Positions 1 through 8,537 of a stretch of 64,000 nucleotides of DNA are shown in pieces (position 1 is the stretch's first letter; the number at the start of each line of letters is the position of its first letter). Position numbers and translations under genes: made by a program. The DNA comes from an uncultured Alphaproteobacteria bacterium (GTDB lineage: Bacteria > Pseudomonadota > Alphaproteobacteria > Micavibrionales > Micavibrionaceae): positions 32,639 to 96,638 of the forward strand of contig CAMLJM010000005.1 of assembly GCA_946480475.1 (NCBI GenBank). The letters run 5' to 3'. The notes under the pieces are model-generated. The model saw nothing but the letters and a program-made list of their open reading frames with translations, had not been told where the DNA came from and ran no database searches.

Positions 1-89
1 CCTTTATCCTATCGTCACATCGCGCAAAACTGGGGCGATATAACGGATTAAACGCCAGAACTTTTTGGTGTTTCAATCGTTTGCAGTAA

Positions 90-1163
90 ATGCGGCATAA
101 GAGAGTTAAGATTTTCCTGAGTGTAGTTATCGTACTCGCCCTCAGTTTATTGGGAGCGCGGTTATATTTACCCTATTGGCTGAAAGACTATGTTAACGCT
201 GAAATTACAAAGCTTGATGGTTACAGCGGTTCTGTTTCCGATATTGATGTTCATCTTATTCGTGGTGCCTATCAAATTCACAATCTTGATATTCGGAAAG
301 CCGGAAGCGGTATTCCCATTCCTTTTGTGGCTGTAGAAACAATTGATCTTTCAGTGCAATGGCGCGCTCTGTTCGAAGGTGCCATTGTTGCTGAAATCGA
401 TCTTTATAACGCTGATCTGAATTTTGCGATTGGCAGTAATGGACAGACCCAGGGTACGGAAGATGCCGGTTGGGCACGGCTGGTAGACGCACTTTCCCCG
501 CTTGAGATCAACCGTTTCACGGTAAATGGCGGCAAACTGGCCTTCAGGGACTTCTCGACAACATCTAAAGTGGATCTATTCATTCAGGACATTGCCCTGC
601 GGGTTGATAACCTGAAAGCTGTCCATGATAAGAATATTGCCCTTCCTTCTCCTGTGAAATTGACGGGTACTTCGATTGGGGGGGGCCGTGTTGAGGCTGA
701 CGGCCGGATGAGTATTCTGAAAGACATCCCTGACTTTGATTATGATATCAAGCTGGAAGGTGCCAAGCTCACATCTATGAACGGTTTTGCCCGTTCACGA
801 GCAGGTGTGGATTTTGAAGGCGGTAACCTTAGTATATACATAGAAGCCGCCGCCAAGGATGGTAAAATCACCGGCTATGTGAAGCCTGTGGCCCGCGACG
901 TCGAAATGGTGAGCATCGAGAATGACGGCGATCCTATCAGCATCGTCTGGCAATCCATCGTATCTGTCTTTGCAGAAATTTTTGAGAACCAGAGCGAAGA
1001 CCAGCTGGCAACACGCATTGAAATCGTGGGTGATCTGAATAATCCCGACACAGATACATGGTCAGCCATTATCGGCATCTTCAAGAATACCTTCAACGCT
1101 TATATCCGTGACACGGATAATTACATCGACTTCTCGAATACGAATCCGGCGGCTGGTGACTGA
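90..1163 (+). CDS. AsmA/DUF748-like inner-membrane-anchored protein
   Basis: This 357-residue protein has one N-terminal hydrophobic segment (about residues 7-27, after a short basic start) and then a long beta-rich body. Repeated phrases such as 'DLSVQWRALFEGAIVAEIDLY' in shortened form (LFEGAIVAEIDLY, near residue 95) and 'NGGKLAFRDF' (near 146) match the DUF748/AsmA class, large periplasmic proteins linked to envelope assembly or lipid transport. The body probably lies in the periplasm, held by the N-terminal helix. Its stop codon abuts, with no gap, the stop of the convergent dehydrogenase gene. No partner genes are nearby, so its exact job is unknown. The first 89 bases of the window show no gene. 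Confidence 0.6.
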   Translation: MRHKRVKIFLSVVIVLALSLLGARLYLPYWLKDYVNAEITKLDGYSGSVSDIDVHLIRGAYQIHNLDIRKAGSGIPIPFVAVETIDLSVQWRALFEGAIVAEIDLYNADLNFAIGSNGQTQGTEDAGWARLVDALSPLEINRFTVNGGKLAFRDFSTTSKVDLFIQDIALRVDNLKAVHDKNIALPSPVKLTGTSIGGGRVEADGRMSILKDIPDFDYDIKLEGAKLTSMNGFARSRAGVDFEGGNLSIYIEAAAKDGKITGYVKPVARDVEMVSIENDGDPISIVWQSIVSVFAEIFENQSEDQLATRIEIVGDLNNPDTDTWSAIIGIFKNTFNAYIRDTDNYIDFSNTNPAAGD

Positions 1164-2282
1164 TTAAGCCAGCGCCGCCTTCTTATGGTCGCGGAAAATT
1201 GCTTCGGCCAGTTCATCAGCGGCCTTAGCTGTCGTGATGCCACGGGCTTCCGCAATATTGAAGATCTTCTCGAGCGTACTGCCGATTTTCTCAACATGCG
1301 ACATCATATGGGCGCGGGTGATATCGTGATTGAACGGGTTTTTGCCAATCCGCTGGCAATATTCATACGCCACGCAAATCACGCCACCGGCATTGATCAC
1401 GTAATCAGGCGCATAAAGAATGCCTTTATCCGCCAGCATCTGGCCATGCGCCGGTGTAGCCAGCTGATTATTCGCGGCACCGGCAATAATATCGACTTTC
1501 AGGCGCGGTAATGTCGCATCGTTGATCTGCGCACCCAAAGCACACGGCGCGAATATATGCGCTTCAACATCAAAAATATCTTCTGGTGCCACAACGCTTA
1601 CACCGGTCATTTCCTGCTGCGCACGTTCCAGTGATTCCTGACGTACATCCGTTACAGTCAGAACAGCCCCTTCAGCATGCAGATACTGGCAAAGCGCATA
1701 ACCAACAGCACCCAAGCCTTGAACAGAAACCTTCAGGCCCTTAACACTATCGTTGCCATAGCGACGCTGTGCACAGGCTTTAACACCTTTATAAACGCCA
1801 TATGCCGTAACCGGCGAAGGATCGCCACCGACAGAGTCAGCAGCTGACGGCAGACCTACAACATAACTCGTTTCTTTCGAGATGGTGATCATATCGTGTT
1901 CGTTGGTGCCGCTATCTTCGGCGGTGATGTAACGACCGCCGAGGCTTTCAACACCACGACCCAGCGCCCTTATCAACGCATCGGTTTTCAGCTTGCGGGG
2001 ATCACCGACAATAACACTCTTGCCGCCGCCCAGCGGCAGGCCCGCGAGCGCGTTTTTGTATGTCATGCCGCGTGAAAGACGCAGCACATCCTTGATCGCA
2101 TCTTCTTCGCTGATATACGCGAACATGCGGCAACCGCCCAGCGCCGGACCCAGATTGCCGTTGTGAACACCGATGAAAGCAAGGAGACCTGTCTCATCAT
2201 CCTGAATACGACGAATGGTTTCATGACCGTCATAATCAACGAATTGAGAAAGGAACGATACGTCCAGATCCTTGATGTCCAT
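1164..2282 (-). CDS. Glu/Leu/Phe/Val dehydrogenase family protein (leucine dehydrogenase-like)
   Basis: An NAD-dependent oxidative deaminase of amino acids of 372 residues, close to the usual length of leucine/phenylalanine dehydrogenases and shorter than glutamate dehydrogenases. The substrate-binding stretch GPALGGCRM (45-53) and the lysines of MTYK (76) and GGGK (88) are the family hallmarks. A Rossmann motif VQGLGAVG follows in the second half and the NAGGVI segment lies near the C terminus. It would convert branched-chain or aromatic amino acids to 2-oxo acids plus ammonium in the cytoplasm. The start ATG stands alone, with a non-coding stretch upstream. Exact substrate preference (Leu, Val or Phe) cannot be read from the sequence. 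Confidence 0.85.
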   Translation of the reverse strand: MDIKDLDVSFLSQFVDYDGHETIRRIQDDETGLLAFIGVHNGNLGPALGGCRMFAYISEEDAIKDVLRLSRGMTYKNALAGLPLGGGKSVIVGDPRKLKTDALIRALGRGVESLGGRYITAEDSGTNEHDMITISKETSYVVGLPSAADSVGGDPSPVTAYGVYKGVKACAQRRYGNDSVKGLKVSVQGLGAVGYALCQYLHAEGAVLTVTDVRQESLERAQQEMTGVSVVAPEDIFDVEAHIFAPCALGAQINDATLPRLKVDIIAGAANNQLATPAHGQMLADKGILYAPDYVINAGGVICVAYEYCQRIGKNPFNHDITRAHMMSHVEKIGSTLEKIFNIAEARGITTAKAADELAEAIFRDHKKAALA

Positions 2283-2494
2283 CAGTTTACTCCATTGCCC
2301 TGATAAGCTACTGCGCCGCAGCAGAAAAAAGCTCGTTTTCTTATTCCATTATAGCGACTTAACCTGTGGATCAAAAACTTCTGCAGCCGGTTTTACTAAA
2401 TTCGAAAGAACACTGCACGAATTGGCAGATTTTTAAAAGAAATATTCTTTCACAGGAGCATTTTGGAGACTCAGAGGATTATGGGCGTGGAAAA

Positions 2495-2578
2495 TGGGAG
2501 GCACGAACAGCGCAAAACTTCATGTACGTATATGTACATGAAGTTTTGCGCAGCAGAACAACACACCAATTCCTCCCA
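2495..2578. repeat. Long inverted repeat with 18-bp perfect arms
   Basis: Arms of 18 bp (2510-2527 and 2534-2551) are perfect reverse complements around the 6-base loop GTATAT. A further outer pair, TGGGAGG (2495-2501) and CCTCCCA (2572-2578), can extend the stem across an internal loop. The centre, GTAC-N6-GTAC, is shared with two other hairpins in this window (3943-4002 and 41232-41309). No T-run follows the tight stem on either strand, so it is not a plain intrinsic terminator. Confidence 0.8.
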
Positions 2579-2584
2579 GACCTC

Positions 2585-2612
2585 CGAAAAGAAAGAGACC
2601 GCCTTACGGCGG
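2585..2612 (-). terminator. Probable intrinsic terminator of the candidate RNA
   Basis: CCGCC (2599-2603) and GGCGG (2608-2612) form a stem with a four-base loop. On the minus strand the stem is followed by CTCTTTCTTTTC, a T-rich but interrupted tract. Confidence 0.45.
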
Positions 2613-2830
2613 CCTTAGGGAACAGATACCAGATCGGTCAAAGGTAAACTTGCTAGAAACTCGAAACTTGTTAAACGCGCTTTCGCTGCTTGTTACTTCT
2701 ATTTTGGCTCTGACGATGGTCGCCCGCCCCCGGGCGCCATGGCTTAAAGCCGTCGTCAGTTAGTCCCTCTTAGCCTATTATTCCTGCCTCACGCAGATCC
2801 TACTCAGTACGTCATCCTCTATAATTCAAA
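2585..2830 (-). ncRNA. Candidate structured non-coding RNA, family not recognised
   Basis: No convincing reading frame lies here, but the DNA folds well. CTGACGA (2710-2716) pairs with TCGTCAG (2753-2759), closing a three-way junction. Inside are one hairpin (TGG plus CGCCCG, loop CCCC, CGGGCG plus CCA; 2717-2739) and a second (GGCT, loop TAA, AGCC; 2741-2751). Read on the minus strand, the region ends in a GC stem followed by a T-rich tract (2585-2612), which resembles an intrinsic terminator and sets the proposed strand. The 5' end is a guess. I looked for signatures of tmRNA, 6S, SRP RNA and RNase P RNA and could not match any. Confidence 0.4.
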
Positions 2831-2872
2831 TATATCTAAAATTTTATGTAAATACAACTGGATTCGTAGAAA

Positions 2873-3865
2873 TCATCTATCCATTTGATTTAAAACAGAA
2901 ATCAATCCCTGCATATCTTCCGGCAGGGCGCACTCAAAGCCCATTTCCTCCCCAGTCAGGGGGTGGATGAAGGCAATTTCAGCGGCATGGAGGGCCTGGC
3001 GGGGGAAATCCACCACCTGGGCCATCAAATCCTCAGGCATACCGCCCTTTTTCAGCCGGGATACCTGGCCATTCCTTGCCAAGCCATAAAGCGGGTCCCC
3101 TAATAAGGGATGACCAATATGCGACATATGGACACGCACCTGGTGGGTTCGGCCTGTCTCCAGCGTACATTCCACCATGGAAACCGGTCCCCATTCTTCA
3201 ATCAGTAAATATTGCGTGCGCGCTTCACGGCCATGGCGATGAACGACTCCCATCTTCTGGCGGTTACTCGGGTGCCTGCCGATCGGTGCATCAACGACAC
3301 CTTTGCGCGGAACGGGTGCGCCCCACACCAAGGCCTTATAACGGCGATGAAGTGTACGATCCGAAAGCTGCGCCGATAATTCCTTGTGGGCTTTGTCCGT
3401 TTTCGCAACCAGCATCAGACCGCTTGTATCTTTATCCAGGCGATGCACAATGCCCGGGCGCTTCACACCGCCAATACCGGAAAGCGTATCGCCGCAATGA
3501 TGCAGCAATGCATTGACCAGCGTACCATCATTATGTCCGGCACCCGCATGCACCACAAGGCCGACAGGTTTGTTGATGACAATCAGCGCCTCATCTTCGT
3601 ACACGATATCCAGTGGGATATCTTCAGGCACAGGCGTGTCATCGACAGCCTCAGGTACACTGATTTCAATTTCATCACCTGTCTTCAGTTTATGTGACGG
3701 ACTGTCGCAAACTTCGCCATTCAGTAACACCTGTCCTTCAAGCATCAAATTCTTGATGCGCGTGCGCGATAACTCCTCAGCCTGGCCGGCCAGAAATTTA
3801 TCCAGGCGTTCGCCCGATTGCTCAGGCTCTACCGTAAAGCTGAATTGTTGCAAAGGTTCAGTCAT
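2873..3865 (-). CDS. rluD: 23S rRNA pseudouridine synthase RluD-like
   Basis: Cytoplasmic RNA-modifying enzyme that converts specific uridines of 23S rRNA to pseudouridine. An N-terminal S4 RNA-binding domain (about residues 13-70, starting SGERLDKFLA) precedes the catalytic domain. The catalytic aspartate lies in HRLDKDTSG (about 141-149), the RluA/RluC/RluD signature. The frame remains open to a TTG at 3901, but the ATG at 3865 is preferred: it is preceded by AAGGTG at suitable spacing, and the protein then begins MTEPLQQF, as family members do. Length 330 residues is normal. RluD rather than RluC is favoured by the overall pattern but not proven. Confidence 0.85.
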   Translation of the reverse strand: MTEPLQQFSFTVEPEQSGERLDKFLAGQAEELSRTRIKNLMLEGQVLLNGEVCDSPSHKLKTGDEIEISVPEAVDDTPVPEDIPLDIVYEDEALIVINKPVGLVVHAGAGHNDGTLVNALLHHCGDTLSGIGGVKRPGIVHRLDKDTSGLMLVAKTDKAHKELSAQLSDRTLHRRYKALVWGAPVPRKGVVDAPIGRHPSNRQKMGVVHRHGREARTQYLLIEEWGPVSMVECTLETGRTHQVRVHMSHIGHPLLGDPLYGLARNGQVSRLKKGGMPEDLMAQVVDFPRQALHAAEIAFIHPLTGEEMGFECALPEDMQGLISVLNQMDR

Positions 3866-3942
3866 GCGCACCTTGATAGAGAGTATCGGCCTTTTTTTCA
3901 AATAATATCCTTAGCACATTATAGTGTGGTGAATATTGATGG

Positions 3943-4002
3943 CTTTCGAGAACCGGCGCGCAGCGTACATATAAGTACGTGAGCACCGGCAGCGCAGAAA
4001 GA
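3943..4002. repeat. GTAC-centred imperfect hairpin repeat, copy 2
   Basis: The centre is GTAC-N6-GTAC (3965-3978, spacer ATATAA). Imperfect arms pair outward through CCGG and TTTC/GAAA. It lies between the stop of the 4028-5401 gene and rluD on the minus strand. The right flank GTACGTGAGCAC closely matches the copy at 41274 (GTACATGAGCAC). Confidence 0.65.
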
Positions 4003-4027
4003 CGCAACAGGCACCCACTGGAATGCG

Positions 4028-5401
4028 TTAATTTCTGATTTTGAGACAAGGATCAGTATAAAGGTCAGGCGCCGGTATCACAGCCACCCAGCCTTCTTGT
4101 AACGGCGGCGGCACCTCAGGCTGCTTACCTTCAGGCAGGGGTTTAGGCGGCCCAAACTCTTCTTCCGGTTTCTTCTGCTCTTTCAGGATCGTAGATACCA
4201 GCACGATATCGCTATTGGCATTCTGCGTGACTTCCACAGCCTTCGCCTCCAGTCCCATCAGATAGGCTTCATCATCCAGCATAATCCCGCGCGGCGACAG
4301 GGTGATGATGCGCACATGATCATGCGCTTCTTTATCCTTACGATCAGCCGTGGCATTTATAGTGATAACGATACGGTTATCTTTCTGTGCCGCGATATCC
4401 ATGCCTTCAAAACTGTAATCCTTGCGGCGCATGTAACGCTGCCATAGCGGCTCGCCCAACGGATCCACCTCCATGATCCACGCGGCATGGGGGCCGTTAT
4501 CAGAGGGTTCCGCCGCTCCCGTCACCAGAAAAAAGCTGGTACCATCAGGGGATTTTTTAGAAGAGACCGTACCCGCCGTGAACACAGAATATTTACCGCG
4601 CGGATAAGTACGCTGCCACAGGATAGTCCCGTCATAGGCAACCTTCATGATCCATCCGGCCATGCGCCCGTCATCCATGATGATCTTACCGGTCGCCAGG
4701 TAAGCATTATCATCCGTCTGAGACAAACCTATCAGCTTGTTGTTCACGCCCGGACGATAAGCACGCTTCCAAATCTGCTTGCCATCAGCACTGAAACGCG
4801 CAATCACGCCATATTGGTCGGTCGAGTCCTTGCGGCTAACGGCATGTACGACGATGACAAAACCCTTGCCATCAACAGCGGGAATAATTTTCTGCGCTTC
4901 GTAATCATACGCTGCATCATAGAAAGTCTGCTCGCGTTTATATGTGCCATCACGGTCATACCAGCTTAAACGCACGTGCTTGTCGTTGTTCTTGCCAACA
5001 CGGAAATTGGAAACGCCCACAAACCTGTTATCGATCTTCACCAGACCCGCAGGCTGCTCGCCATTTTTCGCCGGATAGAATTTTTCCGTCATCGTGCGGC
5101 CCCGGCGATTAAGTTCGACAAGGCCTGTCTCCAGCGGCTTTGATGTTTTCTCATCGATCTTACCGGCATAGGACATGACGGTCCCTTCATCCATCAATAT
5201 GCCGCCAGCAAATTGCACCATCTGGTCGGCAGATCCATAATCGGCATCCCATATCGTGGGGAAGCCATAGGTTGGCTGCTTGATCGTACTGATAACTTCA
5301 AACAAAGTATCGCACGCCTGTGCGCGTGCATCTTGCGGCAGACCCCCGGCAAAGGTACCGGCCAAAGCTAAAGTCAGAAGGCTCGAACAGATGATTTTCA
5401 T
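4028..5401 (-). CDS. Exported protein of unknown function, beta-propeller-like
   Basis: A 457-residue protein with a clear Sec signal peptide (basic start, hydrophobic residues 5-20, likely cleavage after ARA-QA near residue 28). The mature part has recurring short strands of the type 'GKQIWKRAYR', 'DGTILWQRTY' and 'LGEPLWQRYM' at roughly 60-residue intervals. These resemble PQQ-like or other WD-type propeller blades and suggest a periplasmic or secreted beta-propeller. I recognise no catalytic motif and no named family. It is transcribed toward rluD, with a hairpin repeat in between, and is divergent from the glycosyltransferase gene that starts 64 bp away. Confidence 0.55.
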   Translation of the reverse strand: MKIICSSLLTLALAGTFAGGLPQDARAQACDTLFEVISTIKQPTYGFPTIWDADYGSADQMVQFAGGILMDEGTVMSYAGKIDEKTSKPLETGLVELNRRGRTMTEKFYPAKNGEQPAGLVKIDNRFVGVSNFRVGKNNDKHVRLSWYDRDGTYKREQTFYDAAYDYEAQKIIPAVDGKGFVIVVHAVSRKDSTDQYGVIARFSADGKQIWKRAYRPGVNNKLIGLSQTDDNAYLATGKIIMDDGRMAGWIMKVAYDGTILWQRTYPRGKYSVFTAGTVSSKKSPDGTSFFLVTGAAEPSDNGPHAAWIMEVDPLGEPLWQRYMRRKDYSFEGMDIAAQKDNRIVITINATADRKDKEAHDHVRIITLSPRGIMLDDEAYLMGLEAKAVEVTQNANSDIVLVSTILKEQKKPEEEFGPPKPLPEGKQPEVPPPLQEGWVAVIPAPDLYTDPCLKIRN

Positions 5402-5465
5402 AGTCGGCTCGCAAGCAGAAGTGGGCCTTGATCCTTCATTGTAAAATCGTTACTGCTTTGTGTCC

Positions 5466-6509
5466 ATGAAGATAGTCATCATAACAGATGCCTGGCAGCC
5501 ACAGATAAACGGGGTTGTTCGTACTTACGAACATCTCTCGGAAGAACTGGTGCGCATGGGCCATAATGTAAAAATCATCGGGCCGCATGACTTCCCCTGG
5601 CGCACACCCTTGCCTGGTTATCGGGAAATCGAACTTGCCCTGTTTCCCTATCGCAAGCTTTCGCAAATGATCGAAGGCTTTGCCCCTGACAGTATTCATA
5701 TCGCCACCGAAGGCCCGCTGGGCACAGCCGCACAGAAATGGTGCCGCCAACATAACCGCCGCTTCAGCACCGCCTTCCATACAATGTTTCCAGATTACCT
5801 GGCCAAGCGCGTTGCCAAGCACTTTAAATTTCTTTACCCCGCCGTGCGTAAATGGGGCACAGGCGTCGTCAAAAGATTCCATAACCGCGCTGCCCTGGTC
5901 ATTACGACTACAGAAACCATTAACCGGGAACTGATCAGCTGGGGCATCACGGCCCCCCTGGTGGCCATTCCGCGCGGGGTGCCGGTCACTCTTTTTACAC
6001 CCGATGGCCCGCATGCCCTTCCCCCTATGGAAAGTAAAATTGCGCTATATGTAGGCCGGGTCGCGATCGAAAAAAATATCGAAGCGTTCCTGAATATGGA
6101 ATGGGATGGCTTGAAAGTCGTCGTCGGTGATGGCCCTTCGCTGGTCAATTTCAGGGCTAGTTATCCGGATGTCATATTCACCGGCAAAGTCGTCGGCGAA
6201 GATCTGGCAAAATGGTACCGGACAGCTGATGTTTTTATCTTCCCTTCAAAAACCGATACGTTTGGTATTGTTTTAATTGAGGCGCTTTCCTGCGGGTTAC
6301 CGGTCGCAGGTTATCCTGTGGCCGGTCCTCAGGACATTGTGACCACCCCTCTGCTGGGAGCGATTGATGAAAATCTCGCTCAAGCTGCGAACAAAGCCCT
6401 GCAAGCGCCTGGAACCAAACAGCAAAGGCACGATTATATACGTCATAATTATACCTGGGATGCATTTGCCCGGCACTTTATTGAGTCTATAACCGCACAT
6501 CAGTGCTGA
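5466..6509 (+). CDS. Glycosyltransferase family 4 (GT-B fold)
   Basis: Transfers a sugar from a nucleotide-sugar donor; acceptor unknown. The N-terminal half carries NGVVRTYEHL (about residues 15-24), the acceptor-side motif of the MgtA/SQD2/PimB-like branch. The C-terminal half carries the donor-site E-x7-E region (PSKTDTFGIVLIEALSCGLP). At 347 residues it is compact but complete. I chose the ATG at 5466 (MKIVIITDAW) rather than the GTG two codons upstream, because family members begin at this strand. No signal peptide or membrane helix is seen, so it is cytoplasmic or peripheral. A lipid acceptor, such as diacylglycerol, is a reasonable guess from the branch. Confidence 0.75.
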   Translation: MKIVIITDAWQPQINGVVRTYEHLSEELVRMGHNVKIIGPHDFPWRTPLPGYREIELALFPYRKLSQMIEGFAPDSIHIATEGPLGTAAQKWCRQHNRRFSTAFHTMFPDYLAKRVAKHFKFLYPAVRKWGTGVVKRFHNRAALVITTTETINRELISWGITAPLVAIPRGVPVTLFTPDGPHALPPMESKIALYVGRVAIEKNIEAFLNMEWDGLKVVVGDGPSLVNFRASYPDVIFTGKVVGEDLAKWYRTADVFIFPSKTDTFGIVLIEALSCGLPVAGYPVAGPQDIVTTPLLGAIDENLAQAANKALQAPGTKQQRHDYIRHNYTWDAFARHFIESITAHQC

Positions 6510-6591
6510 ACACGCTGAAATATAAAGAAAACTATGGAATTGCAGCCTGATTGCGTTTAAAAACGCTGCATTCAACGAATAAGAGATTTTT

Positions 6592-6954
6592 ATGGCCCAT
6601 ATTCTCGTCGCCGAAGACGATGCCTCGATGCGTCACTTTCTGACCCTCGCCCTGGAAAGGGCAGGTCATAAAGTTGAATCCTGCGAAGACGGGGTGACAG
6701 CCCTGCGTGCGGTGGAAGCCAATACGGAAATAGATCTTTTACTCGCTGATATCGTCATGCCGGGGATGGACGGGATCGAGCTTGCAAAAAAAGCGCATGA
6801 AATTATTCCGGCACTGAAGGTTATGTTCATCACCGGCTTTGCCGCCATAGCCATGGCCCAGAAGAATGAGGGAGAGCCGCCGCCGGAAGTCCTGTCCAAA
6901 CCCTTCCACCTCAAGGATCTCGTCGACCGCGTCGAACAACTGCTGGCTGCCTAG
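6592..6954 (+). CDS. cpdR: Single-domain response regulator CpdR
   Basis: A 120-residue stand-alone receiver. It has the acidic pair D9/D10, phosphoacceptor D53 (LLADIVMPGMDG), T81 (FITGF) and K103 (LSKPF), so it should be phosphorylatable. Length and sequence pattern (AEDDASMRHFLTLALERAGH) match CpdR of alphaproteobacteria. In Caulobacter, unphosphorylated CpdR directs ClpXP to degrade CtrA and other targets, and phosphate arrives from CckA through ChpT. The start ATG follows AAGAGA. The gene stands just upstream of tRNA-Val. The presence of a CtrA-type box in the pilus locus fits such a circuit. Confidence 0.85.
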   Translation: MAHILVAEDDASMRHFLTLALERAGHKVESCEDGVTALRAVEANTEIDLLLADIVMPGMDGIELAKKAHEIIPALKVMFITGFAAIAMAQKNEGEPPPEVLSKPFHLKDLVDRVEQLLAA

Positions 6955-7027
6955 AAACCCGTTTTGACCATAAAAACCTTGAATTGCCCTTCAGAATCTG
7001 GTTTTTATGGGGCCTTCGATGGAAAAA

Positions 7028-7102
7028 GCGCAATTAGCTCAGCGGTAGAGCACTATGTTGACATCGTAGGGGTCACTGGTTCAATCCCAGTATTGCGCAC
7101 CA
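7028..7102 (+). tRNA. tRNA-Val(GAC)
   Basis: A full cloverleaf can be drawn. The acceptor stem GCGCAAT pairs with ATTGCGC, the D arm is GCTC/GAGC, and the anticodon stem CTATG/CGTAG carries loop TTGACAT with anticodon GAC at 7060-7062. The T arm is ACTGG/CCAGT with loop TTCAATC. CCA is encoded. The last 22 bases plus 5 more recur at 11640, marking this gene as the integration target of the island that follows. Confidence 0.95.
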
Positions 7103-7107
7103 TCCCT
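7081..7107 (+). repeat. Left attachment-site repeat (attL) in tRNA-Val 3' end
   Basis: 27 bp starting TCAATCCCAGTATTGCG. It is repeated at 11640-11666 with one mismatch (C to T), in direct orientation, and overlaps the tRNA T arm and CCA end, as expected for tyrosine-recombinase target sites. Confidence 0.8.
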
Positions 7108-7155
7108 TTCCATGACTTGGCTAAATTTAAAATAGCGCCCGCGTTTTCTAGGGCA

Positions 7156-8529
7156 TTAAGAAAGCTTCAGCTTACCTGAATCTGGGCACATAAAATAAAT
7201 CCAAATAGTGCCGATGCAGGCAGAAATAATAGATGCTATTAAAACTCCCAATTTGGCTTGCTTTAAAAGTTCAGGCTCATCCAAGAAGCTAAGAGAGCTA
7301 AAGAAAATAGACATGGTAAAGCCGATACCGGCTAAAAGAGCCACACCTATAACCTCTCTATTTTTTACTCCCTGTGGCAAACGTCCCCATCCCAATTTTA
7401 TAGCCAAGAATGTGAACGTAATAATGCCAAGAGGTTTACCGATAACTAACCCTGCTATCACACCCAAAGTTATAGAAGAACCCAGACCCTCACTGATAAG
7501 ATTACTATTGATAGTAAGACCGGCATTAAATAAGGCAAATAAGGGCAAAACGATAATACCAATAGGAGTAATCAAGCTGGACTCCCATCTCTGCAAAGGC
7601 GTAGATGCTGCACGAACGGTATCGCTAATATCTGATACGATGGAGTGCTTGCCAGGAGACTCCAACATGGACAGATCATCTCGACGAAATTCGAACTTGG
7701 AGGTTAGTCCTTTAATTATACGAATAAAACCAGGCTGGCTAAGTGTTGTTCTTGCAGGAATTGCCAATGCCAGAAGAAGGCCTGAAAATGTAGGATGAAT
7801 TCCAGCTTTCGAGATAAGAGACCATAATAAAATCCCCATCCCCGCGTAAAACCAGCCATTTCTGATGCCAGACCTGTTTGCTAAAAAAAGTAAAAGCAAT
7901 CCAAATCCAGAGAACAGCAAAGAAACGATATCCATCTCATGCACATAGAATAAGGATATAATAATAATTGCTCCTATATCATCAAAGATGGCAAGCGCCA
8001 TCAGGAATACAGTGGCACCCACTGAAACCCGTCGTGCCATTAGAGCCAGAACACCTATTGTAAAAGCTGTATCTGTCGCCGTAGGTATGCCCCATCCATG
8101 CTGACCAGGAGGTCCCACATTAATAAGATGGTATACAAGTGCTGGGACTATAATTCCACCTGCCGCAGCAATAATAATTGAGAAGATTTCTTTCTTGTTT
8201 TTTAATTTACCTACCAGCATCTCCCTCTTTATTTCTAGTCCCGTTAGAAAGAAGAAAAAGGTCAATAGACCTTGGCTAATCCATTCGCTTAAACTTAAAG
8301 AAAAATGATAGTGAGAAAGAAAAACCCCCAATTCCAAAGCAGATAATTTTTCAAGTAAATAATGAAAAGGTGTATTGGCCACTAGTAAAGCAAATAAGGT
8401 GGCAGCAACCAAAAGCACGCTTGCACTGGTTTGCTTGTGAATGAATGATTCAAGTGGAGTAAGAAAATAGGCAAAACGCTTTTCTAAAAGGGTCTTTAAT
8501 TTAAATTCTGACGATTCCGCTTCTTCCAT
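7156..8529 (-). CDS. nhaA: Na+/H+ antiporter NhaA
   Basis: A 457-residue inner-membrane protein with about a dozen hydrophobic helices. It exchanges protons for sodium to control internal pH and salt. The key acidic residues are present: D153 in TATDTAFTIG and the DD pair at 183-184 in ALAIFDDIGAI, corresponding to the ion-binding aspartates of NhaA. Length is somewhat greater than the roughly 390 residues of the E. coli protein; part of the excess is a soluble N-terminal extension and part a mid-protein loop (about residues 285-315). It starts 8 bp after the stop of the receiver gene 8538-9215 and so is probably co-transcribed with it. It lies inside the tRNA-Val island. Confidence 0.9.
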   Translation of the reverse strand: MEEAESSEFKLKTLLEKRFAYFLTPLESFIHKQTSASVLLVAATLFALLVANTPFHYLLEKLSALELGVFLSHYHFSLSLSEWISQGLLTFFFFLTGLEIKREMLVGKLKNKKEIFSIIIAAAGGIIVPALVYHLINVGPPGQHGWGIPTATDTAFTIGVLALMARRVSVGATVFLMALAIFDDIGAIIIISLFYVHEMDIVSLLFSGFGLLLLFLANRSGIRNGWFYAGMGILLWSLISKAGIHPTFSGLLLALAIPARTTLSQPGFIRIIKGLTSKFEFRRDDLSMLESPGKHSIVSDISDTVRAASTPLQRWESSLITPIGIIVLPLFALFNAGLTINSNLISEGLGSSITLGVIAGLVIGKPLGIITFTFLAIKLGWGRLPQGVKNREVIGVALLAGIGFTMSIFFSSLSFLDEPELLKQAKLGVLIASIISACIGTIWIYFMCPDSGKLKLS

Positions 8530-8537
8530 ATCATTTT

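Noticed and set aside
2366..2647. 93-residue reading frame on the + strand
   Set aside because: It runs across the perfect hairpin and into the structured region, has no ribosome site, and its product has no recognisable feature.
3858..4049. 63-residue minus-strand frame between rluD and the exported protein
   Set aside because: It runs through the hairpin repeat, overlaps the ends of both neighbours, and has no ribosome site.
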